Shown here piece by piece: positions 10,961-22,965 of a stretch of DNA of 64,000 bases. The translations under genes were made by a program, and so were the position numbers. The notes beneath the pieces were generated by a model. That model searched no databases. It saw only the letters and a list, made by a program, of their open reading frames with translations, and was not told the DNA's origin. This DNA is from Cheiracanthium punctorium (lineage: Eukaryota; Arthropoda; Arachnida; Araneae; Cheiracanthiidae). The DNA lies in NCBI GenBank assembly GCA_038373885.1, contig JAWZYV010011905.1:62001-126000 (forward strand). The letters run 5' to 3'. Numbering within the stretch: position 1 is the first letter of the stretch; each line of letters starts with the position of its first letter.

Positions 10961-11224
10961 CAGGCAGAGGGATTTAAAATAATCATTTAAACATGATTTC
11001 ATAGAAAAAAAAATCTCACCTTTTTTGTTCTGTTTTTCAAAGTGAATTAATCGTTGTAAATGTAGGTCACAATTCAATTATCTCACTCACTGGCGAAATG
11101 AAATTTGGTTTCTACCTGATACCGAAATGTCCATCTAAAACCTAGCTAGTTGGTGCAGTGTGTGTGTATGGTGGGGGGGGGGGCAATACAGGAGTGGTCA
11201 TTGCAAAAAAGCTTAAATAGCTCT

Positions 11225-11415
11225 CCTTGTCTCATGAGATACGCCTACAATGGAATTCCTTCTCACGTAGAACTTGAAGGCAGTGAAATAGAAGACACCT
11301 TGGAGAAAAAAAGGGCATATACAGATTCGGTCTTCCACTGACCCTTTCCTATAAGGAGCTATTTCACAGAACTATGCAAAAGCAGAGTCATGTGGAATAT
11401 TATACTAGTGCATCA
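11225..11415 (+). pseudogene. LINE RNase H C-terminal fragment, plus strand
   Basis: The frame reads GIPSHVELEGSEIEDTLEKK, the conserved last RNase H block (usual form IPSHVG..GNE.AD.LAK). After a frameshift, TLSYKELFHRTMQKQ follows, matching the short tail that comes after RNase H in many LINE ORF2 proteins. The Gly after HV is Glu here. It lies opposite in orientation to the fragment at 10443-10960, so either two insertions or an inversion is involved. Confidence 0.65.
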
Positions 11416-11419
11416 ACAA

Positions 11420-12350
11420 CAGCATTGACCTGGTACATCGTTTGTCATGTATAATAGACAAAACCAAACCATTTTGACTCGCTTCCGTAGAGGATATTTT
11501 AGAAGTCTGACGTAGTTGCGTTTTTCTTATAGTCTTCTTCATCAAAGACTAGGATTACTCTTATCTCATTCTTCAGTGCATATCAATCATATTCTCTTCA
11601 CAGTAATAATACATAGACTTGGATGAATGAAAATTATTTTACATGACGTTATAAGGGATTTAAAAATCGTCTGTAATGAATTTTAAAAAGAAAAAATATT
11701 CTATCATCAATTTTTGACGTTATTCCAAATACGTTATGAATGTAGATTTTTGTACATCTGAATGACAATAAAATATGTTTGAAAATACTATTTTAAAAAT
11801 CGCCATGTTAAATTAAAAACATATCATCAGCTTACTATTTAAGAACATGAATTGCACTTAAAAAAAGACTTTACCAGGATTTAATTTATACGATTCCATA
11901 AAATTCTACAATTTATGGGCGATATATTTAAATAAGAATATAGTATTGCTTTATCAGTATTTTCTCTTACAATCTGCTCTTCACACTTGTTAATAATTAT
12001 ACTCATTAGCTTAATTAAAAGATTGCGTCGACTTGGAAAATTATACTTTGATTTCAAGAATTAGTTGTGGTAGTTATTGCAGTGAACTTGCATTAAAACA
12101 CTATTTACAGTCCTTAACCTACAATGCACTTATGTGTCTTAAAAGTATTACAACAAAATGAGGACTTCAAATTTAAAAATAATGTGATTTTATGAGTATC
12201 AAAGCATAAACATCACTTCATGTGACATGAGATGGAGTCACGTTATATATCTTCGAAAACAGACAAATTATAGACACTACAGAGGGTTTGCTTGTTTTGT
12301 GTTATGGCAGCTTACATGAAGGGCATATGCCTACCGGGAAAAGGGGGGGG
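11420..12350. other. AT-rich stretch, nothing recognised
   Basis: No coding motifs, inverted ends or RNA-gene signals identified. Confidence 0.45.
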
Positions 12351-12351
12351 G

Positions 12352-12530
12352 CTTTGATGGGAGGACTCTTTAAGTAGCCCTTAACGCGTATTCACGTTAC
12401 ATTTGAAGAAAACCGACCAGAACTCCAGATCAATAGATCGGCATCTGCGCTTTAGGCCTGAAAGCGGGACCTTCACACTTCAGCTGTCTACCACGTTCTG
12501 TGTCTTATCCACTCAGCCAGGAACTAATAT
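12352..12530 (-). repeat. tRNA-derived SINE, family B copy 1
   Basis: The body (GGAGGACTCTTTAAGTAGCCC, ATTCACGTTACATTTG.AGAAAACC, CTTTAGGCCTG) aligns with 34655-34860. On the minus strand the tRNA-like head holds an A-box-like TGGCTGAGTGGATAAG. Other copies are at about 22845-22960 and 50785-50865. Confidence 0.6.
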
Positions 12531-12700
12531 AGAGGGAATTAAAATAAACAGTGGACGCTCTTTAATTCGAATTAGAGGGTCCTAAGAAATTAGACCTAAG
12601 AGCCTGTCGATGGTACGTAGACAGGGAAAGTACAACGGGAGGCCGTCTTCCTCTACCGGATTTTTTTTTCTAGCTACTTGCCTGTCCAATAATAGATATA

Positions 12701-13973
12701 CAGGTATAGGAAAAAATAATAGGAACACCTGTGAAAGAATGGAGTCGTCCTTCGACCGTCCAATAAACGGCGGGCACGTGTCGCAAGAGTGTGCCACCTA
12801 GTGGTGATGAAAGGAAAGGTATCAGTCTAGCATTTGGCAGTGGTGTGAGAGTTGCGTGAGAAAAATCTGTTCCTAGCAAAGCGCGATTATGTCCGACCTC
12901 TCTGACCTTAAAAGAGGCATGATAATCGGAGCTTGCCTCGCTGGAGAGTCCGTGTCCAGAACAGTGGACCTTGTGGGTGTTTCAAGGACCACTGTATCAA
13001 GGTCTCTGTCGGCATACACAACGCTGGGTAAGGTGTCTTCTGCGAAGCACAACAGCGGCAGGAAGTCGAAGTTGTCTGACCGTGATAGACGGGTGTTGAA
13101 GAGGATAGTCGCTGGAAAACGCAAGACCACACTGCCGGTGATAACGCCCGAGATGAATACCCACCTCCAGAGCCCCGTATCCGTGAAAACTATTCAACGG
13201 GAGTTGCATGCTACTAACATTCATGGCAGAGTAGCTATTCCAAAAACCGTTAGTTTCGGCGCGGAATGCTTTGAAGAGACTACAGTGCTGCCAAGACCAC
13301 CTAAAATGGACACAACTGCAATGGGAACAAGTCATCTGGTCTGACGAATCCTCTTTTACACTATTCCAGATCACCGGACGTGTGTTCGTGTGGCGAACGC
13401 CGCCGGCTGAAGCATTTCATGTTGACTGCCTGGTTCCAACCGTGAAAGATGGAGGTGGGTCTGTGATGGTGTGGGGCGCTATATCTGCCCGTGGATTGGG
13501 GCCTCTCGTTGTCTTGAAGGGGAGTGGGTGATCCAAGGTGACCATTACCGAAGCATTCTCGCACAGATCATCTTCACCCTATGCTTCATACTCTGTTTCC
13601 GGGAGAACGTCCTGTGTTTCAAGATGACAACGCCCCTGTTCGCACGTCTCACTGTGTTCAAACATGGTTACATGAGCATTAATGATGAAGTGGAACATCT
13701 AACGGGGTGTCCTCAGTCCCCTAATCTAAATATCATTGAGCTTTTGTGGGTTTTTTTTAGAGAAAAAAGTCCGTGCTCGCTTTCCTCCTCCACGCACACC
13801 CTCTGAACTCGAGACGGCTCGGCAAGAGGAATGGCTGCAAATTCCGATGAACTTTATTTGTCAATCCCACGTCGAATGCAAGCTGTTATTCAGGCCAAAG
13901 GTGGCCCGACTCCTTATTAATAAAATATGTCCATTTTTTCCACAGGTGTTCCTATTATTTTGTCCTATACCTG
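12701..13973 (+). mobile_element. Tc1-like transposon with intact ends, dead transposase
   Basis: The terminal inverted repeats run about 33 bp: CAGGTATAGGAAAAAATAAT... on the left and the reverse complement CAGGTATAGGACAAAATAAT... on the right, both continuing AGGAACACCTGTG with one mismatch. TA flanks both ends (12699-12700 and 13974-13975). The 1,273-bp length is normal for the family. The single-mismatch ends contrast with the frameshifted coding region, as in a copy mobilised in trans or sheltered by chance. Confidence 0.9.
12889..13920 (+). pseudogene. Tc1-like transposase, several frameshifts
   Basis: The start MSDLSDLKRG opens a clean N-terminal half to about 13257 with both HTH regions (SRTVDLVGVSRTTVSRSL, then a GRKSKLSDRDRR linker, then SVKTIQRELHA). 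After a frameshift the first catalytic Asp lies in IWSDESSFTLF, followed by GGGSVMVWGAISARG. After further shifts the second Asp is readable as FQDDNAP near 13620 and the acidic end as NIIELLW near 13733. At least three frameshifts are needed to follow it, so no functional protein is made. The stretch to about 13910 resembles the usual C-terminal tail. Confidence 0.85.
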
Positions 13974-14058
13974 TACATAGATATACATAGCGGAATACTT
14001 AAAGAGAAGGATTTTAAGTAACCTTAGAAAGATACTCTTCAGAAAATTAATGAAAATA

Positions 14059-14936
14059 AGGGAAGGTGACTTAAAATGATTCTAGCGTGTAAAATGATCC
14101 ACATACCATCCACACTTTTTCTTCTATAGATGGAGGGCTATCTACCGGGTACACATAAACTAGTTGTGCCAAGGGACGAAGAAACAATGACGGAATTAAA
14201 GTGATCAGAATACTAAGCGTCTAAATAGAAATCTTTTGAAAAATTGGACATTATAACATATGTTATAAGCACTAACTTTTCTGTTTATTTAGATAAACAG
14301 TCTTTCATGTGCAGAATATGGCTCGGTTTGTCGAATGGATTATAATTTTTAGATTATTATTTAAATTAGATCCGGTGTCACAAATGCGTAGGTGGATGAA
14401 TGATGCATGTGCCGGAATATCTGAGAATGATGATCATGTGTATTTTTGTGATATGTGCTCAAATATTCCGAGTTTTTGAAAGTGGCGTAAAAAGACATCA
14501 TTTAATTTATTTCTGCGTTTATTGCAGGCCATAATTTTTTAATTATAATTTTCAGATATTCTATTTTATTGTTTGTGACACTTTATTGAAAAATTTTTAT
14601 AAAATAAATTATATATGCGATATGATTGTAAGACTTATTTTATTTCATTATGTGTAGTCATGATTACGTTAATATCTTATATTTTGCCAATAAAAAACCA
14701 TTAACAATTTTTTGCAAATGAAGGATCATTTTGCCCTTTTAGGTGAGGGTAAAATGATCCTTTGGACACTTTCTCAAACTCTATATTTTTTTTTTACTCA
14801 ATGTGTTTTTAAAATATAATTAAATATGTTTATGATGCAAAATATAGCGCAAAATATTGAGGAGAATAATAGCGTAAAATATGGTAGAAAAGGGCCAACA
14901 TTTTATTTAAACATTCATTTTATTTTACACAAGTTT
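14059..14936 (+). mobile_element. Long MITE-like repeat, copy 1
   Basis: Co-linear with 46893-47760. Shared blocks are GATCCACATA, CTACCGGGTA, AACTAGTTGTGCCAA, GTAAGCACTAACTTT-like, and the paired AAGGATCATTTT...GTGAGGGTAAAATGATC motifs. The left end resembles GGAAGGTG. The right inverted end seen in the other copy is missing here, so this copy is truncated. No coding capacity. Confidence 0.65.
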
Positions 14937-15568
14937 TACAGACGAAAACATAAATTTTCATTAATCATTGCATAAATTAAAAATTTTGGAGCAGAAAGAA
15001 AACTTGTAATGAAAAATTAAAACACTCTTGAAAAAATGTTGAAAATTAGAGACTGCTCTGCTTAGCACGGCTGCATTTTTAAGCTATTTCTTTTATTTGA
15101 AATTAATAGATGATTTGAATTTCAAAAGAAGGTTATCCTACTGATATTATGAGGAAACTTATCAAGCTACATGTTTGTTCCTCTTTCACGCTGAAATGCT
15201 GAACAGATTTGAATATAATTTGGATTGGAGATAGATTGCTTATACCCTGTATTAATGCATCGGATGAATAACTTTTATAAAGGTATATAAATAAACAAAA
15301 GAAAAGAAAGAAGATTGTCCAAAAGCCATAGCAGCGCAATAGTAACATAAAAACATAACGTAAACTTTTGACAAAAGATTTTAAAAGTAATTTTTAATTG
15401 AGAGTATGACTATAACGTAATAATAGAAAAACAGAAACATGAAAACAACAATAGCGGAGGATCAATATGAAGTTTTAATACATTTAAAAAGAGTAAAACT
15501 TGTGCTATGCTGGTAAAAAAGAGAATTTTAAAGAATAGCTATTGCATGAGTCATCTTTTCTTTAGGAT

Positions 15569-15925
15569 GTTATTTTGAAAATGGAATTCTTACTTATCTT
15601 GAGTTAAATCTATCAAAAAAGTTGATAAAACTTGGAACGTAACAAAAAATTCTAGATTTTTATCCCTCCTTTTCTGTTGTCTTAAACGGTAAACAAAATC
15701 ATATTCAGCAAATGCTATTTGAAATAGAGATAGTTCCCTTTAAAAGAGGAGTCTGCGATAAAAGCATTTTTATATAAAATCATTATTCATGCAATATTTC
15801 ATGTGGGTAGATAAGTAAACTGAATTTTACTTGCAACAATAACTGAAATGAAAAGTTCTATTTCACTATCTTCTGTGTAATTTCCTTGATATGTAACGCT
15901 TTCATGATTGTTAATGATGATACGC
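15569..15925 (+). repeat. Dispersed repeat, copy 1 (partner 18427-18762)
   Basis: Shared blocks with 18427-18762 include TTTTATCC.CCTTT, AAA.AAAATCAT.TTCAG.AAATGC, AGTTCC.TTTAAAA and CTTTCATGATTGTTAA. Same orientation, no coding potential, class unknown. Confidence 0.5.
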
Positions 15926-16429
15926 ATGAGCAATAAGCAACATTAAAGATTATATTTTCAAAATGCTATTGTTCATTTAATGTTTAAAGAGTGTGTTAGT
16001 TGTAGTAATTATTGCGGTGTTCTTCTAGTTAAACACTTATCACATTACGCCTCTTTTGGTTCATTCATGTGCTTTAAAAGCCATTTAAAATATCTTATAA
16101 GTCATATATGTGTTTTAATGCATAAAGATTGTGTGTGGTTTATTAAAATGTGTCCAATTTACTTAAGTTTTATAGGTGTCTAGAAAAAAAAAACTATTTA
16201 CGAGGGTTGATCCAAACATCAAGGTTGCAAAGCCTGCAGTAAAGAGAGTACATTATATTTTATACAACCAACATAGCCAACTGATAGTTCACCTATTAGG
16301 CTATTTTCTGATACATTATCACTATCGGCTTAAGATCGGGGGTTGCTTCCTATGCTGAGTTTGCGTATTCCCTCCTGGTATAAATCTTGTGTATGCTAAT
16401 TCAGCCACGTTGTCGCGAAATGTTTCACC

Positions 16430-16740
16430 TCTTCGTATCAGAAGATAATCGTAGGCCACCTACAGCTTTCATCCCAGAGAAACTCCAGGTCTCAAACATC
16501 CCAGAATACCACAATGGTGTTGGAAGCAGTTTCGCTTGGACACGAGCAGTCTCAGGCCCTACCTACTTTTCGGACCTTGCTCCAAACGACTGCTACCCCT
16601 TTTCCCACACAAAGAACTACCTAGAAGGTCTACTAATCACTTCAGACAGGAGGTGAAACACTTGCGACAACATAACTGAAGTGTACATTTTGTACTACAT
16701 ACGTATATTGCTTTGCAGCAAGCTTGGAGATTACAAAAAA
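16430..16740 (+). pseudogene. mariner transposase C-terminal remnant
   Basis: One frame reads SEDNRRPPTAFIPEKL, a decayed form of the mariner second catalytic motif (DNARPHTA...EKL). It is followed by FSDLAPNDCYPFSHTKNYL, matching the mariner third catalytic Asp block (SPDLAPxDYxLF, DD34D). A stop follows at 16656. Upstream catalytic and HTH parts are not recognisable and no ends were found. Confidence 0.7.
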
Positions 16741-17435
16741 TGAGTCAGTAAATATTTTCCCGCCGAATTTAAATCATTTGAACTGTCAAGCTTGAATACA
16801 ACTTGATTCCAGCTAGATATGGAAAGCCACATCCACGTAACAAATAATTTATTATCAGTCATAAATGTACTTGACCATAGAATTAAAAAATAAGATTCTA
16901 TATTTCCAAATATTGAAGTTCTTCAAAATAAAATACAAATATACTACAAAATTGATTTCAAAATCAGTCGTTTGTTTCGATTTCGGCCAATATTGCCCAA
17001 CATGAGCGTTGCGATATTGAAAGTTTTAAAACGTGTGCTGCTTTTAAGTTTATATTATGCTTATTTCCCTATTAGTAGAGTCTATAAATCACACATAACA
17101 TTATTTAAATTTTGATTCATCCCACGGAAAAATAAAAGAAACAGATCGGCATCGGCCATTACTGATCAATCTCACCAAAAGACGGGGTGACAACCATAAC
17201 AGTCACTTCAAACTTTAGTCGTACCACCGCCAATGAGATTGGAAAGGTGGTTCGGACGCTGGCCACCCAAACCTTAGGTCCCGAGGTCGATAGCGGACGC
17301 TAGACGGAAACAGATTAAAATAACTTGAGGTTTCAGCGTAGAGGGGAAATACGTGGAAAAATAAAATTTATGGGGCGAGTTCGCCGACCGGCACCCGCAT
17401 GTATTAAGAATTTTTTTTTTTTTTGAAAATTTTTT

Positions 17436-17578
17436 AAGCTTGAATTAAGCTTGCTATGCCAAGCTTAATGCAAGTTGGGCAAGTGTAAACTTGAACACTT
17501 GATTCAAGCTTGCATTAAGCTTACACGCTTGAAATTTTCAAGCTTAATTCAAGTTTATTGACTTGATAAATCAAGCTT
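17436..17578. repeat. AAGCTT-rich palindromic cluster
   Basis: Seven AAGCTT hexamers occur within about 143 bp, embedded in CAAGCTTRMTT / TTCAAGCTTG contexts on alternating strands. The tract is built of short self-complementary units separated by CAAGT / ACTTG relatives. It may be an end of an unrecognised DNA element. Confidence 0.55.
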
Positions 17579-17898
17579 ACTGCAAGTTTGATGCAAATTT
17601 GCTGTGCTGTCTGGAAAGTTGTTTTTCAGTATTTTACACTTAAAATAGAATTTTACTAGCAATATATTTTACGGTTACATAATGTGATGACGCCTATCAC
17701 ACCGTACACATAATGTTCAGCTATTAAATCGTAAAATCTGGCACAAAACATAAGACAAAATACATTTTGATAGTTAGGTTATAAGTGAAACATTTTATTC
17801 AAAATGGAAACTAATTCACGCCAGTACGTAATGTTTTAAGTAAAATGTAGAAACTTCATCAACCAAATTCATTTTGAAAAACTATAGCAATATCTCGC

Positions 17899-18285
17899 AG
17901 TGCCCTAGTCTCTAAACGCCGTTCCCACGACAACACGGAAAATGAAGCAGTACCGGGTTTGGCCAGTGATTGGGTGAAAACCTCTCTCCACTGGGCTGCT
18001 ATGGAACCGAGTACCTTTATGGGAGCTGGTACCCGTAAAATCTGTTCGTGGCTCCAATGTCCCCCATGTTCAAACGATACCTCTGGGGGTGCCGATTTCA
18101 GGTGCTAGGTATCTCATCTGGGATTGGTTAAAAGTTAGGAGACCCTGAGCAAAGTAGGACTTTATCTCACTGGGGTTTATTAAAATAGAAGCCGTCAATT
18201 TCTTCCATGGCCGTTCTATATGGAGGATCAGGCACCGCTTTGCTGTCGCGAGAGGGCATATGAAACGAAACCACAGCAATAGTAC
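17899..18285. repeat. Unclassified dispersed repeat family C, copy 1
   Basis: Aligns with 24383-24660 in the same orientation: CAGTGCCCTAGTC, CCGTTCCC, GAAGCAGT, GGCCAGTG.TTGGG, GATACCTCTGG, GATTTCAGGTG and CTCATCTGG. More GC-rich than its surroundings. Possibly a SINE or the 3' end of another retroelement. Confidence 0.55.
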
Positions 18286-18426
18286 TACAATAAAACTGTG
18301 ATTCAGTTATCTATTAAAAAATATAAGATCCCGTCTACAATAATATACTTTTAGAAAATGCAAAATATCAGCAATATTCATTTTCTAAAATATCAATCAT
18401 TCAGGTATATCTTTTTGAATCGACTG

Positions 18427-18762
18427 GTGCTATGAAAATGAAATTCGAACTTATCATGAACCTGATTTCGGGGAAAATGCATAGTTGCAGAATAAACAAA
18501 TTTCTTCATTTTTATCCTCTTTCTATTATACTCGAAACGATAAATAAAATCATCTTCAGTAAATGCCGTGTTAAATATCAGTAGTTCCGTTTAAAATGAA
18601 ATTTTGAGATAAAAGCGTTTACATGTAACATTATTACCCGAATAATATTTCATGCAAGGAGATTGGGAAATTGAATTTTCTTTGCAGCAATAGATAAAAG
18701 GAAAGCTGCTTTATTATCAGTGAAATTTTCTGGTTACTCTATACTTTCATGATTGTTAACCC
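18427..18762 (+). repeat. Dispersed repeat, copy 2 (partner 15569-15925)
   Basis: See the partner copy for shared blocks. Diverged, no open frame. Confidence 0.5.
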
Positions 18763-19120
18763 TTTAAAGAAACAGATAAATTGAGATATCGGAATAATAA
18801 AGGTTCAGAACTTCGTTGAGATTTTTTAGGCAGAAAATACTATGCTAAAAGGAACGTAATGAAATACGTTTTACACTATACATCTAATTGAAGTATATAC
18901 TATATATATATATATATATATGCAGATTAATGAATAAAATGAAAAAGATATTTTCTCGGAGCTGATTTTAATCAAACTAATCATAGTACGTCATGAAACG
19001 GAAAACTTTTGTAAAAAATGCACACATTTGCGTTTTCCATTTTTTTTCAAATGAGAATCAAACTTTATTCGATGTGTAGAGTTGAATAAGACTAGTCTCC
19101 ACAGAACGAATAAATTTTGC

Positions 19121-19174
19121 TGTACATCCATTGTGTTACTGAAAGGAATCTTTCAGTAACACAATGGATGTACA
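19121..19174. repeat. Perfect 25-bp inverted repeat (hairpin)
   Basis: The arms 19121-19145 and 19150-19174 are exact reverse complements, separated by GAAT. In this diverged setting a perfect 54-bp hairpin must be recent or selected. Confidence 0.9.
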
Positions 19175-20803
19175 ATAAATACTTGTTGTTCGGGGTTTTC
19201 ATACTTCTTAACTTATACAAAACAAAATAAAATAAAAATAAAAAACTTTAAAATTTTATGTATGCATTATGGTATTTATTGTATAAAGTACTGAAATTTG
19301 TTTAACCTCAGATACTTATAAAAGTAATTGAAATAGTGTTTCAAAAGCTTTGAATTGTTCTTGAATAGCTTGAGTAGTTTTAATAACTTAAATTTGTAAA
19401 TATCTAAAACTAAGTTGTTATTTTTCTGATAATATAGAGTTGTTCAAAAAAATGTTACATTTGATAATACTAGAATTAAATGTATGATAGTACTTACAAC
19501 AAAGTACTTATATGGTACGTACAATTAAGTAGTAATGCACTTTTGGGCAACTCAGTATAATCTTTCAAAAATATTTCTCTTGAATTTGTCTCCATCTTTC
19601 CCCAGCAGACGATATTCCTGACTAAAAGCAAATGCAAACTGAACCAAGGAGCGAATCTAGACCATATTTTTTTTTTTTTTGCAAATTAATAATTAAGCAT
19701 CTAAAAATGCATTTAAACTGATCCTTAGTACCCTAAAAAATTTACTTTTATGTTTCTTTTATTATTATTTTTGATCAACATCTCTTAGTGATATTTTGCG
19801 CCATGTTATTTTTTAGGCCATTACATTTAGATTGTCAAAATGTCTAGTTTTTAGTATGTTATATATTGGACATAAAATAAAATTTCACAAATATTTCTGT
19901 TGGTGCTAGGTTAGTGTAAGTATCAATAACACATACAATTTTCCTGTTAATTCAATCATGTATTTTTAGTGACGCAAAGGAGAAAAGACGCATTGCGAAA
20001 TTATTCGGATATTATTTTCAACTACATATATTTAATTAAATTATATATATAATTAAACCCATTTAAATATGGTGCCTAGTTCGCAATTTAATTACATATT
20101 TACTCTGAAATCAATTAAAATCATATTTTTATATATGTGAACCCGCTTTTAAAACTTAAAAAAAATCTTTTGAAAAGCCAATTGCTTGTTGTTTATTATA
20201 TTATCATATTGGTATTTTGCCCCAATTATGTGTAATTTTACTCCAGGGAAAATGCTAGAAAAAACTCAATTATTAATATTAATGAAGTTACTGCGTAAAC
20301 ATCATCCCCCTCCCCCTATAAAAAATGTAAATTCATTTTCTATCTGTTATATAAGTGTAACACTCACCTTTCTATTCAAAGCACACTTTTTGCTCCTGCA
20401 TTCCATTGTTCGGGGATACATACTTGTCAGTTAATCAATCATGTTTTAGTAGAAGTCTGTTTTCCCTGGAGAGCGTGGTGTTGTTACAAATTTTTATTTA
20501 TTACTAAACTTTCTCTTAAAAAACCATTTATAAAATTGAAATGACATACCAGTATAACAGAGTTCGTGTATTTAGAATTATGTTAGACGTCAAAAATTTG
20601 AAAAATCAAACAAATTACTTGGATTACCTGGAAATAATAAATTATAGAGTTTGGATTTCAATTATAAATGCAACTTTAATTTTGATTCATCCTCAAATTG
20701 TCTTTTGCTAATGATTCTTGTTAAACTCTTCGTCCGTAAGCAATCCGTAAATATACAGAGTGTCCAAAAATGTCATTTCGAAATTTAATATTCTGGTCTG
20801 TAA

Positions 20804-21217
20804 TAGAGATGAGTTCGGGCTCATTTTTTGAAGCCCGAACCCGCCCGAGCCCGAGGACTTTTAATCCGAGCCCGCCCGAGCCCGAGCAATATTATTAAAT
20901 TTGGAGCCCGAGCCCGCCCGGGCCCGAAATTTCAGCTAAAGACAAATAAATTTAACTACTTCATTAATAGGATACAATAAATTTTGGAGCTTCACACACC
21001 TTCTAGTCCCCCGTGCCGCTATTTTTTAAAATAAGTACGTCTATTTATCCCATGAATCACTTTTTAAAATCTGTTTCAAGGAGTATGTTCAACAAAGGAG
21101 AAATTTTTCACGAGCCCGAGCCCGCCCGAGCCCGAACGCAATCGTGAATTACAGAGCCCGAGCCCGAGTCGGGCCCGGGCTCGGGCTCGGGCTCGGGCTG
21201 AGCCCGCCTCATCTCTA
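20804..21217. mobile_element. hAT-type MITE with GC-rich subterminal repeats
   Basis: The ends are TAGAGATGAG...and ...CTCATCTCTA, flanked by an exact 8-bp duplication GTCTGTAA (20796-20803 and 21218-21225). Short TIRs with an 8-bp target duplication are the hAT signature. Inside each end are many repeats of the CCCGAG / CGGGCT type, dense in an otherwise AT-rich locus. The interior is AT-rich with no transposase. Confidence 0.85.
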
Positions 21218-22844
21218 GTCTGTAATACCATAACAAGCAAGACTGACACAGGGAACTGAGTCTGGAAATGCTAACGGCGACCGCTAGCGGGCGATGTTTG
21301 CAGGCTTGTGGATGTGTGATCAGTTCAGCCAAGGACGTTGCTGGGGGTGGATTAATCGGTTTACTAATTCAGAATTGACCAATATGCATTATGTATATAG
21401 TACCGCGGATGGGAAATCATATTAATAAATATTCGTTTTATTAAAGTCACACCTGTTTTGACATCATTTCTATCTACCCTCTACTCCTGCGAACATTGCA
21501 CTCAAGGTACATCTGTGCGGCCGCTGGACGATTCCCAGCGGCAAAATTGTAGAAATAGAGCTTTGAAGTACTACCTAGTCGTGAATGAACTTTAAACGAA
21601 GAAGTATTATCTCAAACAATGATGCCCAGATATAGAGTGATGCGCAATGCAATGAGGGACCATTATTTCTTAATCCAGTACAGCAAACGAAATATCCCGT
21701 AGAGAATCGGGGAATTCAAAGTCATTGTGGTATAAATGCCTGAACGTCGTCGATTTGCTTCCACAAATTTCTTTGCAAAAGGAAGCAAACGGAACTGGTG
21801 AAAATTCGACAACTTTTATCAGTTAATCGAACAATGGAACGGGAGAAAGTTATTCACTTGCAAACTAACGAATGAGTACCTTGTACTAGTGATGAACTAG
21901 CATATTTTACGTATGATTCCAAAAGCAGTCGAGCATATTTTGCGTTTGATTACAAAAGCAGTCTCTGAGATCGTGAAGAATTTCGAGCAAGGACCAGTTC
22001 AGGATTTCTTTCCTTTATGCGGAAAATGTAGATTGTGGTAGAGTGATAGTTCAATCTTTTAGAGATGAAATGTGCGAATTTTATATATGTGTGTATTTGG
22101 ACGTGTTGAGGACTGTATTGCCGTCACATCAACTAGCAGATAACATCATTCGATTAATTTGAATATAGCTCGTCATGTGGAATACTCACTTGCGTATATG
22201 GACATTTTTTGGGGGGATAATAAAGACCCTAGGTTTATTAAAAACGTTTCCATTACTTGATCCCTACATTTATCCGGAGAAAAAAGAGACAAATTTTTCG
22301 CCGTTGAACAACCTTGCTGAACAGAAAAATGGATTTTTATCTTTAGAAGAACAATATTTGAAAATTTCCTTTGACTCTGTTTACTATTTAGAAATATTGT
22401 AAAAAGATATTCTTTACAAATCCGTTGCAATAACAGACTTCATAACTACATTTTCATCTATTCTATTTAATGAATAAGAAGTACACACTCTCTTTGTAGA
22501 GTATTTATAAGAAAATGACAGAAATCTGTACACATATATGTGTGTACTTTATGAGCAAACAGAAAGTAAAAATATTTTATCAGACCGTTTATTATGCAAA
22601 TACATAAAAGATCAAAATTAAAAATTTGCATGCACAAATAATCAAGCTTAAGAATTCTAATTGTATCTTAGTAGTAGATATTTTTAATGAAATTTCCTAT
22701 TTCAATGTTTCTACGTGCTGTATTTATTTGTCATAAAACACGCGCTGAGTTTTAATTTACATAAGTAGTTATTTTTAATGTTTCATATGCATCCAAGTTT
22801 TATTAAAGGCCAACGTTTCTATGTTTACAAGAGTCTACATTGAG

Positions 22845-22965
22845 GTTTCCTCCGAAAATTAGCGTAAATACGGGTTAGGACCCCTTAGAAAGACCTCTCT
22901 CGGAAACCCTCCCACCCATCGGCCAAGAGTCCACGCGTAATTCAACGGCCATAATCCCAGAAAAC
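22845..22965 (+). repeat. SINE family B fragment
   Basis: TTTCCTCCGAAAATTAGCG, ACGGGTTAGGACCCCTTAGAAAG matches the reverse complement of the body at 34655-34745. The tRNA-like head is not clear in this copy. Confidence 0.5.

Noticed and set aside
21108..21332. Open frame with Pro-Glu and Gly-Ser repeats
   Set aside because: It is the translation of the CCCGAG repeat arrays of the hAT-type MITE and runs out past its end.
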